A DNA stretch of 64,000 bases from contig NZ_JACBFS010000004.1 in NCBI RefSeq assembly GCF_022138605.1, positions 248,001 to 312,000 of the forward strand, written 5' to 3'. This DNA is from Xanthobacter sp. NM-25. GTDB lineage: Bacteria > Pseudomonadota > Alphaproteobacteria > Rhizobiales > Xanthobacteraceae. The position numbers and the translations under genes were made by a program. The first letter of the stretch is position 1; every line of letters starts with the position of its first letter. The notes under the pieces were generated by a model. It was not told the origin of the DNA. It did not search any database and was given only the letters and a program-made list of their open reading frames with translations. Below are positions 16,453 through 25,131 of the stretch, piece after piece.

Positions 16453-16905
16453 ATGACGGAACGCCCGCTGCAGCTCGGCGCCCAGACCGAGCTTCCCGCC
16501 TCGCCGGAGACCGCACAGCTCGACCGCGTGCCCAACCCCCATGCCGACACCGATTATGTCGCGCGCTTCACCTGCCCCGAATTCACCTCCCTGTGCCCGG
16601 TGACCGGACAGCCGGATTTTGCCCATCTGGTGATCGATTACGTGCCCGATCAGTATCTTGTGGAATCCAAGTCGCTGAAGCTCTACCTCGCCTCGTTCCG
16701 CAACCATGGGGCGTTCCACGAGGATTGCACCGTCGCCATCGGCAAGCGGCTGGCCGGGCTGCTGGCCCCGCGATACCTGCGCATCGCCGGCTATTGGTAT
16801 CCGCGCGGCGGAATTCCCATCGATGTCTTCTGGCAGACGGGAACCTTGCCGGCCGCAGCGTGGTTACCTGACACGGGGGTTGCGCCCTATCGCGGCCGCG
16901 GCTGA
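16453..16905 (+). CDS. queF: NADPH-dependent 7-cyano-7-deazaguanine reductase
   Basis: 150 aa, the short unimodular QueF type. It reduces preQ0 nitrile to preQ1 amine in queuosine biosynthesis. Seen: EFTSLCPVTGQPDFAHL with the catalytic Cys, the QueF motif ESKSLKLYLASF, HEDCTVAIGKRL, and the terminal RGGIPIDVFWQTG. Soluble. No preQ1 riboswitch is recognisable in the short leader. The gene for tRNA glutamyl-Q synthetase (38087-38983), which further decorates queuosine-pathway tRNA, is also in the window though not adjacent. A DUF1835 gene follows 29 bp later on the same strand. Confidence 0.96.
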   Translation: MTERPLQLGAQTELPASPETAQLDRVPNPHADTDYVARFTCPEFTSLCPVTGQPDFAHLVIDYVPDQYLVESKSLKLYLASFRNHGAFHEDCTVAIGKRLAGLLAPRYLRIAGYWYPRGGIPIDVFWQTGTLPAAAWLPDTGVAPYRGRG

Positions 16906-16934
16906 GCGGAACCGGGCAAGGAGAGGATGCATCG

Positions 16935-17945
16935 ATGCCAAAGCTGATCGTCACCAACGGTGACGGCGCGGTAGACCGCATGCGGGCCGCGCAGATCTCC
17001 GGTCATCTGCTGCCCTGGCAGGACATGCTGCACGACGGCCCGGTGCCGGCCGGCGATCTTTTGGATGATGTCTCCGACGCCCGGGCGAGCTTCCTCTCGC
17101 AGGCGCTGGGCCTGCCGCTGGACGCCGTGCGCGCGGATTTCGCCCACCGGGACGCACAGCTGGACGTCCATTCCGCCTATGGCGAGGTGGAGCTGTGGTT
17201 CGAGCATGACCTGTATGATCAGCTTCAGCTCATCCAGCTGCTGCACTATTTTTCCCACGAGCCGGAGCGCATGGGTCTGCATCTGGTGCAGTGCGACCAT
17301 TACATCGGGGTGATGGGGCCCGATGAGGTGCGGGCCCAGGAGCGGCATCGCGCCCCGGTGTCGAGCGCTCAGCTGGAAACAGCGCTGGAGGCGTGGGCCG
17401 CCTTTACCGCGCCGACTCCAACAGCACTCGCCGCGTTCGTCTCCACCCGCCAGCCGGCCCTGCCCTATCTGGTTCCGGCCCTGCGCCGGCTGCTGTCGGA
17501 ACTGCCGGCGCCGCACAGCGGCCTGTCCCTCACCGAGCAGCGCATTCTGGAGCAATTGCAGGACGGCCCGCGCAAGGTGGCGCAGGTGTTTGCCGCCGTG
17601 CACTCCATGGACGAGGCGCAGTTCCTGGCCGACCTGCCATTCTTTCTGCGGCTCGATGGCCTGGCATTCGCACACGAGCCGCTGATCGCCGGCCTGCCCT
17701 TCCGCACAGAGGATTGCGCGGGATTGGCCTTCGCCCCAGGCGATGACAGCGCCGCCGAGCATTCCTACCGCGCCTATGCGGCGGCGGAAATCTACCTCAC
17801 CCGGGCCGGCGAGGCGGCCCTGCGGCAGCAGTTCGACCACGCCTGCGAAAACACCATCGAACGGGCGATCGGTGGGTTTCAGGTGCGGCCGGGCGCCATG
17901 TGGCGCTACGACCGGAACCGCCATCAGCTCATGGCACCGAACTGA
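16935..17945 (+). CDS. DUF1835 domain-containing protein
   Basis: 336 aa. The N-terminus matches DUF1835: IVTNGDGAVDRMRAA, ISGHLLPWQDMLHDGPVP, then ELWFEHDLYDQLQL and a Leu-rich segment. The C-terminal part has a DUF3658-like or uncharacterised helical domain including SLTEQRILEQLQDGPRK and RYDRNRHQLM. The HDG and GDG clusters could form a nucleotide- or metal-binding site, but no activity is established for the family. A GGAGAGG-type ribosome site precedes ATG 16935. It follows queF closely and may be co-transcribed. Cytoplasmic. Confidence 0.8.
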   Translation: MPKLIVTNGDGAVDRMRAAQISGHLLPWQDMLHDGPVPAGDLLDDVSDARASFLSQALGLPLDAVRADFAHRDAQLDVHSAYGEVELWFEHDLYDQLQLIQLLHYFSHEPERMGLHLVQCDHYIGVMGPDEVRAQERHRAPVSSAQLETALEAWAAFTAPTPTALAAFVSTRQPALPYLVPALRRLLSELPAPHSGLSLTEQRILEQLQDGPRKVAQVFAAVHSMDEAQFLADLPFFLRLDGLAFAHEPLIAGLPFRTEDCAGLAFAPGDDSAAEHSYRAYAAAEIYLTRAGEAALRQQFDHACENTIERAIGGFQVRPGAMWRYDRNRHQLMAPN

Positions 17946-17990
17946 CGCGGCGGCCCGCTGACGGGCGCCTTGCGCCGCACCGGCCCCGGC

Positions 17991-18893
17991 TCAGATGGAG
18001 ACGGGATGGGCCTTGGCCAGCCGATCGAACGCCTGCAGGGTGGCTAAAAGTTCCTCCAGCTGGCTGAGGGGCACCATGTTGGGGCCGTCGGAGGGGGCCT
18101 TGTCGGGATCCGGATGGGTCTCGATGAACACCGCGGCCACGCCCACCGCAATGGCGGCCCGCGCCAGCACCGGCACGAACTCCCGCTGGCCACCGGACGA
18201 AGTCCCCTGCCCGCCGGGCTGCTGCACCGAATGGGTGGCGTCGAACACCACCGGGGCCCCGGTGGTCTTGGCCATGATGGGCAGGCCCCGCATGTCCGAC
18301 ACCAGGGTGTTGTAGCCGAAGGACACGCCGCGCTCGGTGACGAGCACCTGGCTGTTGCCGGCACCCACCAGCTTCTTCACCACATTGGCCATGTCCCAGG
18401 GCGCCAGGAACTGCCCCTTCTTCACATTCACCACCCGGCCAGTGCCGGCAGCCGCCAGCAGCAGGTCGGTCTGGCGGCACAGGAAGGCGGGAATCTGCAG
18501 CACGTCCACCACCTCGGCGGCGATGGCGCACTGGTCGTTCTCATGCACATCCGTGAGCACCGGCAGGCCGAGCTTGGACTTGATCTCCGCAAACACCGGC
18601 AGCGCCGCCTCCAACCCAAGCCCCCGCGCCGCCGACAGAGAGGTGCGGTTGGCCTTGTCGAAGGAGGTCTTGAAGATCAGGCCAATGCCCAGCCGCTGGG
18701 TGATCTCCCTGAGCGCGGAGGCCACCTCCAGGGCGTGGTCGCGACTCTCCATCTGGCAGGGCCCGGCGATCAACGCCAGGGGCCGGTCGTTGCCGATCTC
18801 CACGCCACCGACAGCCACCGTGGCCTGTGCGCCAAGAGGAGCACCAAGAGGAGCGCCCAGCGGCGCGCCAGAGGTCGGAACGGGGGCATTCAT
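17991..18893 (-). CDS. kdsA: 3-deoxy-8-phosphooctulonate (KDO-8-P) synthase
   Basis: 300 aa. Condenses PEP with arabinose 5-phosphate to KDO-8-phosphate for lipopolysaccharide. Seen: LIAGPCQMESRDHA, IFKTSFDKANRTS, GLPVLTDVHEN, IPAFLCRQTDLL, NVKKGQFLAPWDM, ERGVSFGYNTLV, VVFDATHSVQQPGG and IETHPDPDKAPSDGPNM. Cys in AGPC suggests the metal-dependent type. ATG 18893 is preferred over ATG 18899 because GAGGAG lies at the right distance only for the former. The N-terminus carries an odd GAPLGAPLGAPLGAQ repeat from three 12-bp units. It stands 87 bp downstream of the VOC gene on the same strand. Confidence 0.96.
   Translation of the reverse strand: MNAPVPTSGAPLGAPLGAPLGAQATVAVGGVEIGNDRPLALIAGPCQMESRDHALEVASALREITQRLGIGLIFKTSFDKANRTSLSAARGLGLEAALPVFAEIKSKLGLPVLTDVHENDQCAIAAEVVDVLQIPAFLCRQTDLLLAAAGTGRVVNVKKGQFLAPWDMANVVKKLVGAGNSQVLVTERGVSFGYNTLVSDMRGLPIMAKTTGAPVVFDATHSVQQPGGQGTSSGGQREFVPVLARAAIAVGVAAVFIETHPDPDKAPSDGPNMVPLSQLEELLATLQAFDRLAKAHPVSI
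18829..18864. repeat. three tandem 12-bp units inside kdsA
   Basis: Plus-strand units GCGCCAAGAGGA, GCACCAAGAGGA and GCGCCCAGCGGC encode the repeated Gly-Ala-Pro-Leu of the KdsA N-terminal extension. Copy number is likely to vary between strains, since tandem in-frame units slip easily. The segment lies outside the conserved enzyme core. Confidence 0.8.
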
Positions 18894-18980
18894 GGGCATC
18901 TCCTCGCGGCGGGGCGCCGGGGCAGCGGCCCCGCCACCGCGCCGGTCGGGCGGGCGGCGAGGTGTGCCGGCGCCCTTCCG

Positions 18981-19853
18981 TTAGGCTTCCTCGCGCTCGA
19001 ACACAAGAACCGCGCCGACCGCCGCCCGCGGAGGAACAACCACGATGCCCGCGATCCGTTCCTCCACCATGCGGCGCGCCGCCAGGGCGCGCCGCAGCTC
19101 GGCGGCACCATCGGTCTTGAACCGCACCGCGGCAATCCGCAGGCCTTCGCCGCCGGGCGCCGGCACGGCATAGCGCTCGGTAAACAGGGCCCGACTCATG
19201 ATGTCGATCTCGCCGCGCGGGGTCTGCGCCACATACCAGTCGTCCCGCGCACGCAGCACGGGCACATCCACCAGAGTGTTCAGAGCGCGCACGTGATCCG
19301 CCGGCGTGTCGGCGACGAGCACGACGCCGGCCACCGCGTGCACCATGTTGGAATGACGCTGAAGATCGTTGGACCAGAAGTTCTCAGGCTGGTGCTGGGA
19401 GCAGGCGAAGGCGGCGAAGTCCGGCGAAGCCGGATCCTGAAGGAAGGCCAGGGAAAAGCCGACGTCCACTTCCTGCCCATCCGGCCGGCGCGCCTTGCGG
19501 GAAAAGCTCAGCACATCGAAGCCGCCGTATCCAGCATCATCGAACACCGTCTTTTCGGTGGCGGCGTCACTGCCCTCCACGGCCAGCATAGACAGGCCCT
19601 CGCCGGCGCTGGCCAAAAAATTGGCGTTGAACCCGCCGAAGGAGAACTGCCCCTCCGCCGCAGGCGGGATCTTCGCAGCATCTGAAATCTGCAGGAGTTC
19701 GATATAAAAGCCAGGCGTCTGGACGATCCGGTTCTCGGTGCCCCAGGGATGGACATTCCGCGATCCGACGGTGAAGCCGAGCAGGTCATAGATCTCACCT
19801 GCCGCGTCGATGTCCCGGACCAGATGGACCACGTGGTCGAGGCCGCGTCGCAT
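18981..19853 (-). CDS. VOC / glyoxalase-like domain protein
   Basis: 290 aa from ATG 19853, which has GGAG five bases upstream. The N-terminal module begins GLDHVVHLVRDIDAAGEIYD-type (residues 4-22), the classic first strand and helix of a glyoxalase/VOC half, followed by LLGFTVGSRNVHPWGTENRI. A second half appears around RHSNMVHAVAGVVLVADTPADHV. Together they resemble the Glyoxalase_3 type seen in uncharacterised lyases. Candidate metal ligands are His7-8 and the later Glu/His residues, but I cannot place them with confidence. Cytoplasmic. It stands apart from pyrG by a 316-bp spacer. Substrate unknown. Confidence 0.78.
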   Translation of the reverse strand: MRRGLDHVVHLVRDIDAAGEIYDLLGFTVGSRNVHPWGTENRIVQTPGFYIELLQISDAAKIPPAAEGQFSFGGFNANFLASAGEGLSMLAVEGSDAATEKTVFDDAGYGGFDVLSFSRKARRPDGQEVDVGFSLAFLQDPASPDFAAFACSQHQPENFWSNDLQRHSNMVHAVAGVVLVADTPADHVRALNTLVDVPVLRARDDWYVAQTPRGEIDIMSRALFTERYAVPAPGGEGLRIAAVRFKTDGAAELRRALAARRMVEERIAGIVVVPPRAAVGAVLVFEREEA

Positions 19854-20169
19854 GGCATCTCCTTTTTTCTGGAGGACGTCCGGCCACGGGCAACCCTGCA
19901 AGCGCGGACAAAACAGCATAAAGCCAATGGGTTGGAGCATATGCTCCACTATTCTTGCGGGGAGCTGTCGCCCGCACGTCAAACATGGGCCAGCCGGCAG
20001 TCCCGGGCAGGCGCGCCCGACCTTAACGGCACAAGGCCGGATTTGTGAAAAGGAAATGTGACGCTTCCGCCGCGGCAGCGGCACAAAAAAGCCATGAGCT
20101 AGGGTCGGAATATGCTACCGCCGCCTCGCTCATGGCAACATTTTCAGAATGTTAGAGGCCCTTTGGGCC
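19854..20169. other. 316-bp spacer between pyrG and VOC gene
   Basis: No gene is recognised. Its right edge holds a hairpin, GAGGCCC-TTT-GGGCCTC (20155-20171), that overlaps the pyrG stop codon but has no clear T-run, so it is at best a weak pyrG terminator. The stretch presumably holds the promoter of the leftward VOC gene. Confidence 0.5.
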
Positions 20170-21798
20170 TCACACCAGTCGGCTCTGCTCCATGGCCGCC
20201 CCAACGAAGGACGCGAACAATGGATGCGGATCAAACGGCCGCGACTTCAACTCAGGATGGAACTGCACACCCACGAACCAGGGGTGATTCCGGTGCTCCA
20301 CGATCTCCGGCAGCAGTCCATCGGGAGACATGCCGGAGAAGATGAGGCCCTGCTGTTCCAGCCGCTCGCGATAGGCGGTGTTCACCTCATAGCGGTGACG
20401 ATGCCGCTCGAAGATGTCGCGCTTGCCATAAATGCCTTCGACCTTGCTACCGGCTTCCAGGTGTGCCGGGAAGGCGCCCAGCCGCATGGTGCCGCCGAGA
20501 TCGCCGGCGGCGTTGCGGCGCTGCAGTTCATTGCCCTGCAGCCATTCGGTGAGCAGGCCCACCACCGGCTCGGAGGTGGGGCCGAACTCGGTCGAATTGG
20601 CATTCTCGATGCCGGCGAGGTTCCGCGCCGCCTCGATCACCGCCATCTGCATGCCGAAGCAGATGCCGAGATAGGGCACCTGCCGTTCGCGGGCGAAGCG
20701 GGCCGCGCGAATCTTGCCCTCGGCGCCGCGCTGGCCGAAACCGCCCGGCACCAGAATGCCATGCACGTGTTCCAGGAACGGGGCCGGGTCTTCCCGCTCG
20801 AAGGTCTCGCTCTCGATCCAGTCGAGATTGACCTTCACCTGGTTGGCGATGCCGCCGTGGGCCAAGGCCTCGATCAGCGACTTGTAAGCGTCCTTCAGTC
20901 CCGTGTACTTGCCCACGATGGCGATGGTGACCTCGCCCTCGGGATTGCGCACGCGCTTCTCGATATCGGTCCAGCGCTTGAGATTCGGCGCCGGGGCCGG
21001 CTCAATGTTGAAGGCCGCCAGCACTTCCTTGTCGAGGCCTTCCGCATGATAGGCGGAGGGCACGGCGTAGATGTTGTCCACATCGCGCGCCTCGATCACC
21101 GCGCTCTCCCGCACATTGCAGAACAGCGACAGCTTGCGGCGCTCCTCGCGCGGGATCTCGCGGTCCGTGCGGCACAGGAGAATGTCGGGCTGGATGCCGA
21201 TGGAGCGCAGCTCCTTCACCGAATGCTGCGTGGGCTTGGTCTTCACCTCGCCAGCCGAGGGGATGAAGGGTAGCAGGGTCAGGTGGATGAAGATGGCGTG
21301 GCCACGTGGCAGCTCGTTCTTCAGCTGGCGGGTCGCCTCGAAGAAGGGCAGGCCCTCGATGTCGCCTACCGTGCCGCCGATCTCCACCAGCACGAAATCG
21401 AAGCCCTCGTTGCCTTCCAGCACGAAGTCCTTGATGGCGTTGGTGACATGCGGAATCACCTGGATGGTGGCGCCCAGATAGTCGCCGCGGCGCTCCTTGG
21501 CCAGGATGTCCTGGTAGATGCGGCCGGTGGTGATGTTGTCCTGCTTGGTGGCCGGGTGCCCGGTGAACCGCTCGTAATGGCCGAGATCCAGATCCGTCTC
21601 GGCGCCATCGTCGGTGACGAACACTTCGCCGTGCTGATACGGGCTCATGGTGCCCGGATCGACGTTCAGATACGGATCGAGCTTGCGCAGACGAACCGTG
21701 TAGCCGCGCGCCTGAAGCAGCGCGCCGAGAGCGGCGGAGGCGAGACCCTTGCCCAGGGAGGACACGACGCCGCCGGTGATGAAGATATAGCGCGCCAT
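20170..21798 (-). CDS. pyrG: CTP synthase
   Basis: 542 aa. Aminates UTP to CTP with glutamine and ATP. The N-terminal synthetase domain shows MARYIFITGGVVSSLGKGL, LDPYLNVDPGTMSPYQHGEV, and GGTVGDIEGLPFFEA. The C-terminal class I glutaminase shows PGGFGQRGAEGK, the nucleophile Cys in LGICFGMQMAVIE, and His/Glu in GVQFHPELKSRP. Length is standard and no defects are seen. ATG 21798 gives the expected N-terminus. It lies 152 bp downstream of secG on the same strand, a gene pair often found together in alphaproteobacteria. Confidence 0.98.
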   Translation of the reverse strand: MARYIFITGGVVSSLGKGLASAALGALLQARGYTVRLRKLDPYLNVDPGTMSPYQHGEVFVTDDGAETDLDLGHYERFTGHPATKQDNITTGRIYQDILAKERRGDYLGATIQVIPHVTNAIKDFVLEGNEGFDFVLVEIGGTVGDIEGLPFFEATRQLKNELPRGHAIFIHLTLLPFIPSAGEVKTKPTQHSVKELRSIGIQPDILLCRTDREIPREERRKLSLFCNVRESAVIEARDVDNIYAVPSAYHAEGLDKEVLAAFNIEPAPAPNLKRWTDIEKRVRNPEGEVTIAIVGKYTGLKDAYKSLIEALAHGGIANQVKVNLDWIESETFEREDPAPFLEHVHGILVPGGFGQRGAEGKIRAARFARERQVPYLGICFGMQMAVIEAARNLAGIENANSTEFGPTSEPVVGLLTEWLQGNELQRRNAAGDLGGTMRLGAFPAHLEAGSKVEGIYGKRDIFERHRHRYEVNTAYRERLEQQGLIFSGMSPDGLLPEIVEHRNHPWFVGVQFHPELKSRPFDPHPLFASFVGAAMEQSRLV

Positions 21799-21950
21799 GG
21801 GCCTTGACCTTACCTCGTGCAAACGCGATTCGGCGAGGGCGAAGCCGACATCGGCCTCACCTTCGCCTTGGGGGATGACATGTCGCTGCGGCTCATCCGC
21901 CGCGACAATCGAATGACGACCGCTGAACGGAATGCGTTACTTGGACTGCA

Positions 21951-22364
21951 TCACTGGGACTGCGGAACCTGCGGCCCCGACGGAGCAGCCGCGGGCGCGG
22001 CCTCGCCCGGCGCACCCTGAGCAGGCGCGCCCTGGGGCCGGATCTGATCGAGAATCGTGCCGCCGCTCTGAGGAACGCCGGGGGCGCCCTGCGACTGGCC
22101 CTGCGGCGCCAGGATCGAGCGCGGGGCGCGGCCCCAGCCCGCAACGATGGTCAGCGACAGCGAGGTGATGAAGAACAGCACCGCGAGAATCGCCGTGACG
22201 CGGGTGAGCACATTGGCCGTGCCGCGGGCCGTGAAGAAGCCGCCACCAGCGCCGCCACCGCCACCGCCGATGCCGAGACCGCCGCCTTCGGAGCGCTGGA
22301 TCAGCACCACGCCAATAAGCGCGAGCACCACCAAGAGGTGAATGACGATCAGAACCGTTTGCAT
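21951..22364 (-). CDS. secG: preprotein translocase subunit SecG
   Basis: 137 aa (140 if the ATG at 22373 is used). SecG assists the SecYE channel in the inner membrane. The two-helix core is clear: MQTVLIVIHLLVVLALIGVV, the conserved LIQRSEGGGLG loop, a Gly-rich stretch, and TRVTAILAVLFFITSLSL. A long C-terminal tail rich in Gly, Ala, Pro and Gln (APQGQSQGAPG and similar) follows, as in other alphaproteobacterial SecG. ATG 22364 yields the conventional start MQTVL. It lies upstream of pyrG on the same strand. Confidence 0.95.
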   Translation of the reverse strand: MQTVLIVIHLLVVLALIGVVLIQRSEGGGLGIGGGGGGAGGGFFTARGTANVLTRVTAILAVLFFITSLSLTIVAGWGRAPRSILAPQGQSQGAPGVPQSGGTILDQIRPQGAPAQGAPGEAAPAAAPSGPQVPQSQ

Positions 22365-22482
22365 GGAATCCATCTTGTTCGCGCCATAGCCGCTCAGCCC
22401 GGCGCGTCAGTCGGGGGTCATCTACACGATCAAACGGCGGGAGGGAAGGCCTGCCGGTCACGCGTGTGCGGGTGGGTCACCC

Positions 22483-23028
22483 TCAGTCGATCTTCTCGTT
22501 GGGATAGACGCCGAACAGCTGGGATTGCAGCACATAGCCGTCGAAGCCGTCGCCCACCAGCCGGCAGAACTTGCCGTCGCAGGACTTCACCGTGCCCAGG
22601 ACCCCCGGCTCCAGATTGGCCACCAGCCGGGCCTCGGGAATCGCCTCGGCGCGGAGCGGCACGGTCTTGCCCTTCAGCCACGGGGCCACCAGCGCGGTGC
22701 GTCGCAGCGACAGCATGGAGTGATAGACCCAGCCCTCGGCGCCATCCGCATCGCGAATCCGCCGCCAGGTCTCGAACTCCGCGGTCACCTCCACCGGCAG
22801 ACCTGAACGGGAAAACACCCACGACACATCCTGATCGCGGCTCGGTCCGTTGCGCACATTCACCTTGTCCGCCTTGAGCGAGACAAAGCGCGGCACCGGC
22901 AGGCCCGAGGTTCCGTCCTCGGCGGCGCGGGTCGCTCCTGCCGCCAGCGTCACACCCAGCGCCACCGCCAATGCCGGCAGGCTCCGCATGAGGCCGGTGA
23001 GGGGAAGGGCTCGCGCCATCGACAGCAT
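22483..23028 (-). CDS. secreted bacterial SH3-domain protein
   Basis: 181 aa from ATG 23028, chosen because AAGGA lies seven bases upstream; a GTG at 23085 is possible but worse. The N-terminus MLSMARALPLTGLMRSLPAL continues into a hydrophobic run ending AAGATRA-AED, a likely Sec signal peptide. The mature part holds an SH3-type module with FVSLKADKVNVRNGPS, a Trp-rich strand ETWRRIRDADGAEGWVY and a second related stretch GTVKSCDGKFCRLVGDGFDGYV. Such periplasmic SH3_4-type proteins probably bind peptidoglycan or peptides. It is divergent from the hydroxyacid dehydrogenase gene and upstream of secG. Confidence 0.82.
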   Translation of the reverse strand: MLSMARALPLTGLMRSLPALAVALGVTLAAGATRAAEDGTSGLPVPRFVSLKADKVNVRNGPSRDQDVSWVFSRSGLPVEVTAEFETWRRIRDADGAEGWVYHSMLSLRRTALVAPWLKGKTVPLRAEAIPEARLVANLEPGVLGTVKSCDGKFCRLVGDGFDGYVLQSQLFGVYPNEKID

Positions 23029-23181
23029 CAGGAGATCCTTTCGCACCACGGTTTCGGGCAGCAGGGAGTGCGCCGGCATGGCCACCCCGTCAAGGGCGTG
23101 CGGCGCCGGATGCCTTGTGTTTCCCCGCCTGTCTGATAGACGGAACGAGAAGTGTTAAGAAATGGGGAATGGGAAGTGCCC

Positions 23182-24183
23182 ATGGTGCGCCGCAAACCGC
23201 TGGTCGTCGTCACGCGCAAGTTGCCCGAATCCGTCGAGACACGCATGCGTGAGCTCTTCGACGCCCACCTGAACGTGGACGATACGCCCATGGATCAGGC
23301 CGCGCTGGTCGAAGCGGTGAAGACGGCGGATGTGCTGGTGCCGACGGTGACCGATCGTATCGATTCCGCCGTCCTCTCCCAGGCCGGCGAGAACCTGCGG
23401 CTGATCGCCTCCTTCTCCAACGGCGTCGATCACATCGACGTGGCGAGCGCCCTCAATCGCGGCATCACCGTCACCAACACGCCCGGCGTCCTCACCGAGG
23501 ACACCGCCGACATGACCATGGCGCTCATCCTCGCCGTGCCGCGGCGGCTCGCCGAGGGCGCGCAGGTGATGATCTCCGAGAAGGACGAGTGGCCCGGCTG
23601 GTCCCCCACCTGGATGCTGGGCCGGCGGATCTGGGGCAAGCGCCTCGGCATCATCGGCATGGGCCGCATCGGCCAGGCGGTGGCGCGCCGCGCCAAGGCG
23701 TTCGGCCTGCAGATCCACTACCACAACCGCCATCGCCTCCCCACCGGTGTGGAAGAGATGCTGGATGCCACCTATTGGGACAGTCTCGACCAGATGCTGG
23801 CCCGCATGGACATCATCTCGGTGAACTGCCCGCACACGCCGGCCACCTTCCACCTGCTCTCCGCCCGGCGGCTCAAGCTGCTCAAGAACGACGCTTACGT
23901 GGTGAACACCGCCCGCGGCGAAGTGATCGACGAGAACGCCCTCACCCGTCTGCTGGAAGCCGGCGAGATTGCCGGTGCCGGCCTCGACGTGTTCGAGCAG
24001 GAGCCGGCGGTCAATCCCAAGCTGGTGCGCCTCGCCCGCCAGGGCAAGGTGGTGCTGCTGCCGCACCTGGGTTCCGCCACCCTCGAGGGCCGCATCGACA
24101 TGGGCGAGAAGGTCATCGTCAACATCAAGACCTTCATGGACGGCCACCGCCCGCCGGATCGCGTGCTGCCCGCCATGCTGTGA
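23182..24183 (+). CDS. D-isomer 2-hydroxyacid dehydrogenase (glyoxylate/hydroxypyruvate reductase type)
   Basis: 333 aa. An NAD(P)H-dependent reductase of 2-oxoacids such as glyoxylate or hydroxypyruvate. Seen: VVVTRKLPESVETRM, LIASFSNGVDHIDV, NTPGVLTEDTADMTMALI, Rossmann GIIGMGRIGQAVARRA, the catalytic Arg in VNTARGEVIDE, Glu in LDVFEQEPAVNP, and His in LLPHLGSATLEGR. These features are those of the GyaR/GhrB group. ATG 23182 is chosen; an in-frame upstream start at 23152 would add ten residues. A strong terminator follows. Physiological substrate not decidable from context. Confidence 0.92.
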   Translation: MVRRKPLVVVTRKLPESVETRMRELFDAHLNVDDTPMDQAALVEAVKTADVLVPTVTDRIDSAVLSQAGENLRLIASFSNGVDHIDVASALNRGITVTNTPGVLTEDTADMTMALILAVPRRLAEGAQVMISEKDEWPGWSPTWMLGRRIWGKRLGIIGMGRIGQAVARRAKAFGLQIHYHNRHRLPTGVEEMLDATYWDSLDQMLARMDIISVNCPHTPATFHLLSARRLKLLKNDAYVVNTARGEVIDENALTRLLEAGEIAGAGLDVFEQEPAVNPKLVRLARQGKVVLLPHLGSATLEGRIDMGEKVIVNIKTFMDGHRPPDRVLPAML

Positions 24184-24214
24184 TCCTCGGGTTCACCGCA
24201 CACCCCATCTGACG

Positions 24215-24243
24215 CCGCGCCATCCCCGGATGGCGCGGTTTTT
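24215..24243 (+). terminator. intrinsic terminator after the hydroxyacid dehydrogenase gene
   Basis: CCGCGCCATCC (24215-24225) and GGATGGCGCGG (24228-24238) form an 11-bp perfect inverted repeat around CC, followed by TTTTTC. It lies 31 bp after the stop codon and before the convergent MoeB-type gene. Confidence 0.9.
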
Positions 24244-24276
24244 CTTTGCCGGTGGCGCAATCGGGCCGAACAGGCC

Positions 24277-25083
24277 TCAGCGCGCGTGGGCGCTCAGGTC
24301 GGTGATGGTGGGATGGTGGCCGGTGAGCGGATTTTCCGGATCCCAGCCATAGCTCAGGGTTTCAAACCGCATGGAGAGCGCGTCGATCATCAGAAGGCGC
24401 CCCACCAGCCCCTCGCCGAAGCCTACCAGGACACGGATAGCCTCCAACGCCGCGATGGAACCGGCCATGCCGGCGAGGGCGCCGAGAACCCCAGCCTCGG
24501 CGCAGGGCGCCACGGTGCCTGGCGGAGGCGGCTCGGGAAACAGGCAGCGGTAGGTGGGATTGGGCACCCCGTCGGGTCCGCGCTCATGGGGGCGCAGCGT
24601 GGTCACGGTCGCATCGAAGGTGCCAAGGGCCGCCGTCACCAGGGGCGTCGCGGCCAGCGCGCAGGCATCGGAGACGAGATAGCGGGTGGCGAAATTGTCG
24701 GAGCCGTCCACCACCACGTCGGCGGCGCCAATCAAGGCCATGGCGTTATCGGCATCAAGCCGCTGCCCGTGGGTGACCAGTTCCACATGTGGGTTGAGCG
24801 CGTGGAGCGCATCGCGCGCGCTGTCGGTCTTGGCCCGACCGATATCGGCCGTGCGGTGAATCACCTGACGCTGGAGATTCGACAGGGACACGGTGTCATC
24901 GTCGACGATGTCGAGGCGTCCGACGCCGGCGGCGGCCAGATAGAGCAGCGCCGGGGCGCCGAGCCCGCCGGCCCCCACCACCAGCACCCGGCCGGCCTTC
25001 AGCTTCTGCTGGCCTGGCCCGCCGACATCGCGCAGGACGATATGACGGGCATAACGTTCGATCTCTTCAGCGGAAAAAGCCAT
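24277..25083 (-). CDS. HesA/MoeB/ThiF-family adenylyltransferase
   Basis: 268 aa from ATG 25083 (GAGG eight bases upstream; a GTG at 25092 is less likely). The E1-like ATP-binding core is clear: RYARHIVLRDVGGPGQQKL, VLVVGAGGLGAPALLYLAAAG, DDDTVSLSNLQRQVIH, and DGSDNFATRYLVSDA. It adenylates the C-terminal Gly of a ubiquitin-like sulfur carrier (MoaD or ThiS type) for molybdopterin, thiamine or thiolation pathways. Of the zinc Cys pairs of MoeB, only PTYRCLF and PCAEAGV are seen, so zinc binding is uncertain. The rhodanese domain of some relatives is absent. No moa or thi partner is adjacent. Confidence 0.88.
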   Translation of the reverse strand: MAFSAEEIERYARHIVLRDVGGPGQQKLKAGRVLVVGAGGLGAPALLYLAAAGVGRLDIVDDDTVSLSNLQRQVIHRTADIGRAKTDSARDALHALNPHVELVTHGQRLDADNAMALIGAADVVVDGSDNFATRYLVSDACALAATPLVTAALGTFDATVTTLRPHERGPDGVPNPTYRCLFPEPPPPGTVAPCAEAGVLGALAGMAGSIAALEAIRVLVGFGEGLVGRLLMIDALSMRFETLSYGWDPENPLTGHHPTITDLSAHAR

Positions 25084-25131
25084 GGGCTTCACCTCAGGCC
25101 TGCCTCGGGCTCACCTCGCGGGGGCGGGACA

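Noticed and set aside
15081..16871. 596-codon plus-strand frame opposite enolase
   Set aside because: It mirrors enolase, has no family motif, and overlaps the queF region in another frame.
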